A stretch of DNA of 49,028 nucleotides from UBA11889 sp002313255 (GTDB lineage: Bacteria > Pseudomonadota > Gammaproteobacteria > Pseudomonadales > Azotimanducaceae), in the NCBI GenBank assembly GCA_913045265.1, contig CAJWQX010000019.1:1-49028 (forward strand), read 5' to 3'. A program made the translations under genes and the position numbers. Below are positions 1 to 6,368 of this stretch, piece after piece. The notes below the pieces were generated by a model that searched no databases, had not been told where the DNA came from, and saw only the letters and a program-made list of their open reading frames with translations. Numbering within the stretch: position 1 is the first letter of the stretch; each line of letters starts with the position of its first letter.

Positions 1-2
1 TC

Positions 3-230
3 GGCATCAATCCCGGTCTGATCGTAACGGATCGAATGGAGGCGTTACTGAGGTCCCAGGCGGAAAATCGATTCGGAGAAGGTGAGCGGTGGGGCGAGCT
101 AATCGATCGACGGCTACCCCCGGGTAAACCAGAACATATTGCGGATATGGTGGCGTTTTTAGCATCAAACCGATCGGCCAATACCAGTGGAACCATTGTT
201 ACCGTCGATGGTGGTTCATCCGCGCGTTAG
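3..230 (+). CDS. Short-chain dehydrogenase/reductase, C-terminal part (5' truncated)
   Basis: The open frame enters from the left edge and ends at TAG 228-230, giving the last 75 residues of a protein. It shows the SDR C-terminal signature: NPG-L-V-T (the loop after the catalytic YxxxK helix), a stretch PPGKPEHIADMVAFLAS, and the terminal TSGTIVTVDGGSS that closes the Rossmann fold in the classical SDR family. The dinucleotide-binding motif and catalytic Ser-Tyr-Lys lie outside the window, so substrate and cofactor cannot be judged. Family members are NAD(P)H-dependent cytoplasmic oxidoreductases. The gene reads towards the tRNA-Leu that follows. The family call is firm, the function is open. 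Confidence 0.85.
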   Translation, partial: GINPGLIVTDRMEALLRSQAENRFGEGERWGELIDRRLPPGKPEHIADMVAFLASNRSANTSGTIVTVDGGSSAR

Positions 231-301
231 GGTTAGGGCATTATTTTCCTCCACCCCTCGCTGGATGATTGAATCATTATGTTAAATATTGGTGGCGCGA
301 G

Positions 302-329
302 TTGACTAAGTTCGGGGTTTCGGAATAAT
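302..329 (+). promoter_or_regulatory. Sigma-70 promoter of the tRNA-Leu gene
   Basis: TTGACT (302-307) matches the -35 consensus in five of six positions and AATAAT (324-329) matches the -10 consensus in five of six, with a 16-base spacer. The -10 box ends 14 bases before the mature tRNA, a normal distance for a tRNA promoter. Confidence 0.6.
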
Positions 330-343
330 CCAGGATCTTCGTT

Positions 344-430
344 GCCTGGGTGGCGAAATTGGTAGACGCGCCAGACTCAAAATCTGGTATGGGTAACCAT
401 GTGTGGGTTCGAGTCCCACCCCAGGCACCA
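344..430 (+). tRNA. tRNA-Leu, anticodon CAA
   Basis: An 87-base class II tRNA. The acceptor stem GCCTGGG (344-350) pairs with CCCAGGC (420-426), followed by discriminator A and an encoded CCA (428-430). The anticodon arm is CCAGA - CTCAAAA - TCTGG, which puts CAA at the anticodon, so it reads the leucine codon UUG. The long variable arm (around TATGGGTAACCATG) is typical of leucine tRNAs, and the T-arm GTGGGTTCGAGTCCCAC is intact. It has its own promoter upstream. Confidence 0.97.
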
Positions 431-467
431 CTATTGCGTGGCTTGATGGACGAGGCTAAATTGCCAG

Positions 468-1112
468 ATGCCCAGTGAAGACATGTAGAGACAGAAAACG
501 AGTTCTTCAGTCAAAAATACGTATCAAAGCCTCTTTAAAGAGGTAATCGGTCGTTATAGCTCGGACGAAAACGCTACTGTTCTTAATATCGGTCTGAACC
601 TTAAGACGCTGACCGTCCAGTCACTGAAGACAGAGATAAAAAAATATCGCGAGATCGCTGAGTCGTTGCTTGAAGGCTCAGGGGTAACACAAACCGAATG
701 GCTTGAGGGATTTGGCCATGAAAGTTGGTCGGATGTTTGGACGGGCGCCAAGCTAACCCGAGAACTCACGGCTCTGGAGACGGCGCTAGCCAAAGGCGAT
801 ACCAATAGTGCTGCCGCGTCGGGGATGAACGTCGGCACCTTGATTGAACGGAAGCTACTGCGCGATCTTGAATCGGAGATCTTGATCGGGCTCCGTCTAC
901 GGACGTCGGTTCGTGTGTTTGAAAGCAAGGGTCGAAGGCATTCCGCTGAAATTAAGGAACGTTGGCAACAGTTAGCGGATGCGATGTGGATCGTGAATCC
1001 TGAACTATCCAAGCGTTCAGTCGCGAACGTTATTAGTGCTCTACTCGCGGCCGATTCGATTCGCTATTCCGTGCACACGATTCGTCAGTCAATCGAGAAG
1101 AGAAAAAGCTGA
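468..1112 (+). pseudogene. Unknown protein gene with an in-frame amber codon near its start
   Basis: This frame stays open from 489 to the TGA at 1110-1112 (over 200 codons) with protein-like composition, but it has no ATG, GTG or TTG between 489 and a TTG at 666. The only convincing start is ATG 468, giving MPSEDM and then TAG at 486-488, after which the frame continues as RQKTSSSVKNTYQ. Either an amber mutation has disabled the gene, the true start is the internal TTG 666 (148 residues), or a non-standard start is used. The sequence has no signal peptide or membrane segment. The last 50 residues (a helix rich in Arg/Lys/Trp, then Ser-Lys-Arg-Ser-Val and TIRQSIEKRKS) look like a small helix-turn-helix. 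I do not recognise the family. Its position just behind a tRNA gene would suit a remnant of an integrated element, but no integrase or att repeat is visible. Confidence 0.4.
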
Positions 1113-1306
1113 GCGACGGGACAACATAGCAACGGCAATAAAGATCGTAATCAGTGTTCTAGCAACGCTCTTCACCATAGTTAGAGATTATCGGGACTAA
1201 ACGACTTCTCCATTCTTATTCCATCAGCATTCATCCGTCATCCCTTGGCTCTGCAGAGTAATGCGGTTTTATAGGTACGTGTTTCCACACGCATGAGTTA
1301 TCGAAG

Positions 1307-1426
1307 ATGGGGTTTTTGGTCGACATAATGACGCAGGGCCTATTAGCAGGTGCCTTAGGCATATTGCTCTTGTCGATGCCTATTTTTCGCCGGCGTAAGA
1401 ATCTCGACGAAAAGAGCGAGTATTGA
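1307..1426 (+). CDS. Possible 39-residue membrane protein
   Basis: ATG 1307 to TGA 1424-1426 encodes 39 residues in the 375-base stretch between the preceding pseudogene and the VOC-protein gene. It begins MGFLVDIMTQ, has one hydrophobic segment (GLLAGALGILLLSMPIF, residues 11-27) followed directly by RRRK and an acidic tail ending EKSEY. A single membrane helix followed by a positive cluster is typical of small inner-membrane proteins and also of C-terminal sorting tails. There is no strong ribosome binding site. The rest of 1113-1487 shows no other feature. Confidence 0.3.
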   Translation: MGFLVDIMTQGLLAGALGILLLSMPIFRRRKNLDEKSEY

Positions 1427-1487
1427 GGTCGCGGATCAACCCACCCAACGAATCGATCTCGATTCGATTCGCGTTTACGACAAAAAC

Positions 1488-1895
1488 CTAGGCGGCGCCT
1501 GGTCCGAGCGGCTGGCCATAGCTGAATTCGACGATGTTTCCATCCGGATCCGTAACCCCACAGTAGTAACCAACGGGGTAGGGCTCCTCGGCCGGTTCCC
1601 AAGCCAAGATGCCTTCAACCTTGGCCCGGGTGGCGATGGCATCGACCTTCGCGCGACTCTCAAGTGCAAATCCTAGATGGGATAAATCGCGTTCGGTCTG
1701 GTTTCTGCCGGGGCCGCCCGGTAGCAACACGAGGATGAAGTCGTTTTCTCGACCGTCTTCGGCTAGCCAAACGACTCGGTAACCATTGTTTGTGCGGTCG
1801 CGCGAGATCTGCATTTGGGCGTAGGACACGTAAAAGTCGATACATGCGTCGAGATCTCGGACGTGCAGTGCTAAATGCGTCAACGACGGCTTCAT
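1488..1895 (-). CDS. VOC superfamily protein (glyoxalase I-like)
   Basis: A 135-residue protein of the vicinal oxygen chelate fold. The N-terminal strand-helix THLALHVRDLDACIDFY carries the His that is the usual first metal ligand of lactoylglutathione lyase. The C-terminal half ends with VTDPDGNIVEFSYGQP, the classic second-module signature with the metal-ligand Glu. The HLGFAL strand lies midway. Length equals a single two-module glyoxalase I subunit. By family this would isomerise hemithioacetals from methylglyoxal and glutathione, but many VOC proteins with these motifs act on other substrates, so only the fold and metal site are claimed. It is transcribed on the minus strand in the same direction as the large secreted protein upstream, with a 44-base gap. 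Confidence 0.8.
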   Translation of the reverse strand: MKPSLTHLALHVRDLDACIDFYVSYAQMQISRDRTNNGYRVVWLAEDGRENDFILVLLPGGPGRNQTERDLSHLGFALESRAKVDAIATRAKVEGILAWEPAEEPYPVGYYCGVTDPDGNIVEFSYGQPLGPGAA

Positions 1896-1939
1896 CGGTC
1901 GCGATGTCCTTACCTAATCATTGGTCATCCATCGTACGC

Positions 1940-4936
1940 TTAACTCCCCGTCGCGATCCGCGCTTGGATATAGGTCTTGATCTCATCGGCCGTAGTGCGA
2001 GTGGCATCGGTACCCACCGCGCCTTCAATTAAGGTCGCTCCATCGAAGCCAAAGAGATAACGCAGTAACAGCAGTCCGTCGGTTAACGCTTCGGTGGAGC
2101 CATTCCCATCGATATCCACATGGCCTTCATTGGTATCTAAGTACGAGGTGATAGTGTTGGCATCTGAGCGTGTTGCTGTTCCAGTCACGGCACCACTGGT
2201 AAGCGTTGTTCCCTCAAAGCCAAACAGGTGACGTAGTACCAGCAGTCCATCAGTTAACGCCGCAGTTTCCCCATCAATATCAATATCAAAGTCAAAGCAG
2301 CCATTGCAGTCATAACGATTTAGAGGATCGGTCCCATCAACCGCCTCTTGGTCGTCGGAAACGTCATCACCGTCGTCATCGGTATCGGCGTTGTTCCCAA
2401 GGCCGTCATCATCGGTATCGATTGTTTCCGTGGCGTCTAGCGGGAAGACGTCGGCGTTGTCCCCGACCCCGTCGGAATCAGCATCCACCTGCTCTGAGGC
2501 ATCTAGGGGGAAGATGTCGCCCTTGTCGCCTACCCCGTCAGAATCAGTATCAGTGATCAGCGGATCGGTACCGAGAACACTCTCTTCTTGGTCGGTTAAG
2601 CCGTCGTCATCGTCATCGGTATCGGCGTTGTTGCCAACAGCATCACCATCAGTGTCTAGCGTCTCCGTCGCATCTAGGGGAAATGCATCTGGCCCGTCCA
2701 AAACCCCGTCGCCATCGGAATCGGCAACCAGTGGATCGGTGCCATCAGCTTCTTCTTGTATATCCGTGACAGCATCATTGTCGTCGTCAGCATCAGCGTT
2801 GTTACCCGTACCATCGCCATCGGTATCTATGGTTTCGGTTGCATCGTCAGGAAATGTGTCGAGAAGACCCGTTCCCAAAACGGAGACAACCCCAAGATCA
2901 AAGCTGATATCTGAGCTCGCGGTCTGATTCTGGTGGACCTCCACCGCGATCACATTCGTACCAGACGTCGTCGCGACCAGTTCCGCGTCAAAGCTGACAT
3001 CGGAACTCGCGGCACTCACTTGATGCACTTCAACCGCCAACACATTTTCCGCAGTCGCTGTCCTTGATGCGATGAACTCAGGGTCAAAACTCACGTCCGA
3101 GCTGCTGGCGCTGCTTTGATGCACCGAAACCGCGATCACGTTCTCGCCGGCGACCAAACTGTCCAGTGCAACGTCGTACATAAAGTTCGTGCTTTCACTC
3201 ATGGCATCGCCGGACGTCGTTTGAGACGTAATCGCACCGTCTGGCATATTGATCGAACGGGCGACCTCTGTGCCATTGAGATACACAACGCACCCATCGT
3301 CGCGTTGGACTTTCATGTTGAGCGCGGTGATATCGGAGATATCCGCCACCGTAAACTTATGCCGAAAGTAGTAGGCGACATGACCGCTCGTGATCAACGT
3401 GTTCTCGTCGCCCTCGGTGAAGCCCAACTCAGCGGCTCCAGTGGACCAACCGGAGTCGTCAAAATCGCTCGCGGTCCACGCCGTCCCTTGGTCCGTGCCG
3501 TCATCGAGATAGCTCCAAGTCGCGTTCCTCGCGATCAGCGATTCCGTCGTCGGCGTCGCATCGCCGGCCAACAAGAGGCTCTTGTCCACCGTAAAAACGT
3601 GGAAGATGTCGCCATCGTCCGATGCATTCTCTGCAAAATCCCCAGCCCCAATCGTGGCACCTGCCGCAAAACCGTCCCGGGCTATCTCGGTACCATTGAG
3701 ATAGACAATGGCCCCATCGTCACGCTTGAGATTAAGTGTCAACGCCGAAACATCACCAAGGTCGGCGACCGAGAAGTCATGGCGGAAATAGTACGTCGTC
3801 GAGCCACTCTGGATCAGAGTTGCTTCATCCCCCTCGGTGAACCCAAGTTCCGCAGCACCCGTCGACCAACTTGAATCATCAAAGCTAGCCGCTTGCCATG
3901 CGGTTCCTTGGTCCGTGGCGTCGTCCAAATAACGCCATATCGAGCCTTTCGAAACAAGTACTCTGGACGGATCCGCAGACGATATCAGCGATCCCATCGC
4001 GATCGGCGTGTCCGTGTAGCCTACCGGATCAGCCCCATCACTGTCCGCCAATGACGCATACGAGATCGTGCCCGACGGCATTGCAGTTCTAGCGACCTCG
4101 GTCCCGTTTAGATACACCACGGCCCCGTCATCAACTTCGAGCGATAGCGTCATCGCCGAAAGATCGGACGCCGATAGATCTGTCGTGAATTCATGACGAA
4201 AGTAGTACGTGTTCGCGTCACTGTCAGAAATCAGTGTCGCCTCATCCCCCTCGTTAAAACCGAGTTCACCGGCTCCAGACGACCAACTTGAGTCGTCAAA
4301 TCCAACCTGACGCCACGCGCTACCTTGATCGCTAGCGTCATCGAGATAGCTCCAGAGGGAACCTTTTACGACCAGATCAGCTTCGAGCGCATCAAAAGCC
4401 CCATCACCATCATCGTCAGCATCGCACGCATTGCCTAGTCCATCCGAATCGATATCTAGTTGGTCTGCGTTGGCTACTGAAGCGCAGTTATCAGAGTTGT
4501 CTTCGATACCGTCTCCATCCGTATCCGCTGCGTCGTTTTGCGCGCCCGCATCGATCCAGTCGCGAACGAGCTGGCGTAACGTCGTGCTCAACATAGGACT
4601 ACCATTGGGCATCGTCGCTCCACTTTGGGCCGTGCCTTCGAGCTTCTGCATGAGGTAGCTATTGTCGGCATCGCCCGGTTCAACGAGGTCGAGTGAAGCT
4701 ACCTCAGTGCTCGGTACGTTCACGGTATTACCGTACGCCGCGCCTGCACTCAAATTCAGCCCCTGTGAGGGAGAACTCCCGCTGTGACAACTGGTGCACG
4801 ACGCGGTGAAGACTTGGCTTTGTACTTCAGATAGCGTGGCGGCATGGATTACACCTCCGCTCAAGAGAAAGAGGGCAAGGACGATAGTCTGTGTCGGTCG
4901 ACCGATCATTTGTAACAGGCGGTTTAGGCTTACCAT
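1940..4936 (-). CDS. Large secreted protein: c-type cytochrome-like domain, nested repeats, TSP3 repeats, dockerin-like tail
   Basis: A 998-residue exported protein. Residues 1-33 form a signal peptide. Residues 34-135 hold a haem c motif CTSCH (47-51) and an end signature ATMPNGSP ... RDWIDAGA like the cytochrome-like domains of planctomycete-type PSCyt proteins. Residues 138-182 are thrombospondin type 3 (TSP3) calcium repeats (DTDGDGIEDN, DIDSDGLGNACD). Three homologous modules start with W-(S/R)-YLDD..(T/S)DQG-AW near 194, 333 and 473 and contain YYFRH and VVYLNGTE(V/I)AR. Three copies of a NV(I/L)AV-VHQ ... SSD(V/I)SFD segment follow at 599-618, 631-650 and 661-680. Residues 696-875 are more TSP3 repeats. 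Residues 881-998 are a dockerin-like pair. It is probably a calcium-stabilised extracellular or periplasmic haem protein; its substrate is unknown. The jelly-roll-like module assignment is inference. Confidence 0.85.
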   Translation of the reverse strand: MVSLNRLLQMIGRPTQTIVLALFLLSGGVIHAATLSEVQSQVFTASCTSCHSGSSPSQGLNLSAGAAYGNTVNVPSTEVASLDLVEPGDADNSYLMQKLEGTAQSGATMPNGSPMLSTTLRQLVRDWIDAGAQNDAADTDGDGIEDNSDNCASVANADQLDIDSDGLGNACDADDDGDGAFDALEADLVVKGSLWSYLDDASDQGSAWRQVGFDDSSWSSGAGELGFNEGDEATLISDSDANTYYFRHEFTTDLSASDLSAMTLSLEVDDGAVVYLNGTEVARTAMPSGTISYASLADSDGADPVGYTDTPIAMGSLISSADPSRVLVSKGSIWRYLDDATDQGTAWQAASFDDSSWSTGAAELGFTEGDEATLIQSGSTTYYFRHDFSVADLGDVSALTLNLKRDDGAIVYLNGTEIARDGFAAGATIGAGDFAENASDDGDIFHVFTVDKSLLLAGDATPTTESLIARNATWSYLDDGTDQGTAWTASDFDDSGWSTGAAELGFTEGDENTLITSGHVAYYFRHKFTVADISDITALNMKVQRDDGCVVYLNGTEVARSINMPDGAITSQTTSGDAMSESTNFMYDVALDSLVAGENVIAVSVHQSSASSSDVSFDPEFIASRTATAENVLAVEVHQVSAASSDVSFDAELVATTSGTNVIAVEVHQNQTASSDISFDLGVVSVLGTGLLDTFPDDATETIDTDGDGTGNNADADDDNDAVTDIQEEADGTDPLVADSDGDGVLDGPDAFPLDATETLDTDGDAVGNNADTDDDDDGLTDQEESVLGTDPLITDTDSDGVGDKGDIFPLDASEQVDADSDGVGDNADVFPLDATETIDTDDDGLGNNADTDDDGDDVSDDQEAVDGTDPLNRYDCNGCFDFDIDIDGETAALTDGLLVLRHLFGFEGTTLTSGAVTGTATRSDANTITSYLDTNEGHVDIDGNGSTEALTDGLLLLRYLFGFDGATLIEGAVGTDATRTTADEIKTYIQARIATGS
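4545..4627 (-). repeat. Inverted repeat arm A (83 bases), inside the large secreted protein gene
   Basis: The reverse complement of 4545-4627 is identical, base for base, to 5011-5093. It codes (minus strand) for the end of the cytochrome-like domain, from QSGATMPN to DWIDAG. The two arms are 383 bases apart. Confidence 0.9.
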
Positions 4937-4938
4937 AG

Positions 4939-5109
4939 AACCTACGCGGAGCTTCGGAAGGCGTCAAAACCGAGGGTTCACTACCGCTGCAAAAACTCCA
5001 TGATACCGCGCAAAGTGGAGCGACGATGCCCAATGGTAGTCCTATGTTGAGCACGACGTTACGCCAGCTCGTTCGCGACTGGATCGATGCGGGTGCGGCG
5101 AACAACTGA
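4939..5109 (+). pseudogene. 3' remnant of a second cytochrome-like gene, inverted relative to its neighbour
   Basis: The plus strand reads in one frame through LPLQKLHDTAQSGATMPN and RDWIDAGAANN to TGA 5107-5109. This is the C-terminal third of the same cytochrome-like domain found at residues 95-132 of the adjacent minus-strand protein, but ending in a stop rather than running into calcium repeats. It has no start codon, signal peptide or CxxCH motif, and its 5' side runs into the 5' end of the neighbouring gene. Before the identical 83 bases, LQKLHDTA against MQKLEGTA is only partly similar, so it looks like a decayed relative whose end was overwritten by, or donated to, the neighbour. Confidence 0.65.
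5011..5093 (+). repeat. Inverted repeat arm B (83 bases)
   Basis: Identical to the reverse complement of 4545-4627, with no mismatch from CAAAGTGGAG to GCGGG. Similarity falls sharply to about 60 percent on the 5' side (4986-5010), which gives the copy a sharp edge. Confidence 0.9.
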
Positions 5110-5171
5110 CGGCGACAGGTTAGTATGGATCGGCCAGTCCAATAAAGGACGCGAACAGAGCGAGAAAAACA

Positions 5172-5573
5172 TTGAAACTCGTTAAGATCATCTCGATCGT
5201 ATTTATCGTCTACGTGGCGCTTGTTGCCACGTTTGAGTCGTTGCTTGGGTACTACCAGCCGAGCAGTCCAAGCTCGGTAATCATCATCACTTCCGACGAC
5301 GACGGGAAGAAGTATCGAAGGGTTCTTTCGCGTCTAGACAGTAATGGGCAACTGTACGTCGCAAGAAACCACTGGCCGCGAGCATGGCATCGACGGGCAC
5401 TCAATAATCCAGAGGTCGAAGTCGTTGTGGATGGTACGGAGGCGAACTATGTCGCTGTACCAGTGTCTGAAGTCGAACACCAACAATTGAGTGAGGCACA
5501 TCCACGTGGCCTCGTGTTTCAATTCATGACGGGATTCCCTCCGCGCTACTTTATTCGACTCGACGCCCGTTAG
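5172..5573 (+). CDS. DUF385 / F420H2-dependent quinone reductase-like protein with membrane anchor
   Basis: A 133-residue protein starting at TTG 5172. Residues 3-25 (LVKIISIVFIVYVALVATF) form one N-terminal membrane helix or uncleaved signal. The remainder matches the split-barrel fold of the deazaflavin-dependent nitroreductase/DUF385 group: a strand reading LYVARNHWPRAWHRRAL, then NNPEVEVVVDG and a Y-AVPVSEVE segment. In this family the barrel binds F420 or a flavin, or has lost binding altogether. No F420 biosynthesis gene is in the window, so activity cannot be claimed. It follows the cytochrome remnant on the same strand by 62 bases and precedes a hydrolase gene by 53 bases. The fold call is moderately sure. 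Confidence 0.65.
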   Translation: MKLVKIISIVFIVYVALVATFESLLGYYQPSSPSSVIIITSDDDGKKYRRVLSRLDSNGQLYVARNHWPRAWHRRALNNPEVEVVVDGTEANYVAVPVSEVEHQQLSEAHPRGLVFQFMTGFPPRYFIRLDAR

Positions 5574-5626
5574 ACCGGACGCCGAGACGAAGGGCGATCG
5601 ACCTTAACCGACAAGGGAAAAACGGA

Positions 5627-6286
5627 ATGGACCATCACGAGAGGACCTTTGCCGAAACTGTCGAGACTAAGAAGGATGTGGAAATTCCTTTTCGTACTTA
5701 TTTTCCAAATGATTATTCGGAAGGCGGAGAGGAGCACCCTCTACTTCTCTTTCTTCATGGGGCGGGGGAAAGAGGATCCGATCTCAAGCGACTCGCAGCG
5801 ACGGGGCTACCGAAGCATATTGAAGATGGTCTCGACATACCGTTTGTGACGGTCTGTCCGCAATGCCCAGAAAACGATTGGTGGGATCCGATAGCCTTGA
5901 AGGCCCTGTTTGAAAACGTTGTGACGACTTACAACGTGGATGAATCAAGGCTGTATTTGTCAGGCCTTAGTATGGGAGGTAGTGGCACATGGCAGTTGGC
6001 CAACATTCTGTACGAAAAGCTTGCTGCAATTGCGCCTGTATGTCCGCCATTCGGCTTTGTGAATCCCGCCAATTTCAAGGATTTACCGGTATGGTGTTTT
6101 CACGGTGCCATGGATTCGGTGATACCCGTGTCCGACTCCGTGAAAATGGTTCGGCTGCTTCGTTCGGGTGGTTGTAACGTGAAGTTCACCGTATACCCGG
6201 ACGCGGATCACGATAGTTGGACTGACACCTATACCAACACCGCACTGTACGATTGGTTTTTGGAGCACACCAATAACGGCCAATAG
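5627..6286 (+). CDS. Alpha/beta hydrolase, phospholipase/carboxylesterase-like
   Basis: A 219-residue protein with all landmarks of a serine alpha/beta hydrolase. The oxyanion-hole strand is LLLFLHGAGERG (residues 39-50), the nucleophile elbow is GLSMGG with Ser115, the acid is Asp163 in HGAMDSVIP, and the base is His195 in PDADHDSW. The pattern matches the family that includes predicted peptidase/esterases with an ERG motif after HGAG. There is no signal peptide, so it probably works in the cytoplasm. ATG 5627 is preceded by AAGGGA at a slightly long spacing. The substrate is not predictable; carboxylesterase activity is the safest guess. Confidence 0.85.
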   Translation: MDHHERTFAETVETKKDVEIPFRTYFPNDYSEGGEEHPLLLFLHGAGERGSDLKRLAATGLPKHIEDGLDIPFVTVCPQCPENDWWDPIALKALFENVVTTYNVDESRLYLSGLSMGGSGTWQLANILYEKLAAIAPVCPPFGFVNPANFKDLPVWCFHGAMDSVIPVSDSVKMVRLLRSGGCNVKFTVYPDADHDSWTDTYTNTALYDWFLEHTNNGQ

Positions 6287-6368
6287 AAAATAGTTCTGAT
6301 TGCTGATGAACGACCAGAAAGCTTCCTATGTGCTTGATTGAACCAAACACCCTTTGGGGCGATAGAAC

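Noticed and set aside
431..1112. Phage or island integration at the tRNA-Leu gene
   Set aside because: No integrase, no direct repeat of the tRNA 3' end was seen within the window, and the tRNA keeps its own encoded CCA.
2206..4092. Several long plus-strand open frames (for example 2391-2927 and 3116-3874) opposite the large secreted protein
   Set aside because: They mirror the repetitive Asp/Gly/Ser codons of the minus-strand gene, giving low-complexity Ser/Pro or Arg/His strings without domains or start signals.
4827..5105. Minus-strand open frame of 92 residues
   Set aside because: It is the antisense of the cytochrome-like remnant; the plus-strand reading is the one with homology.
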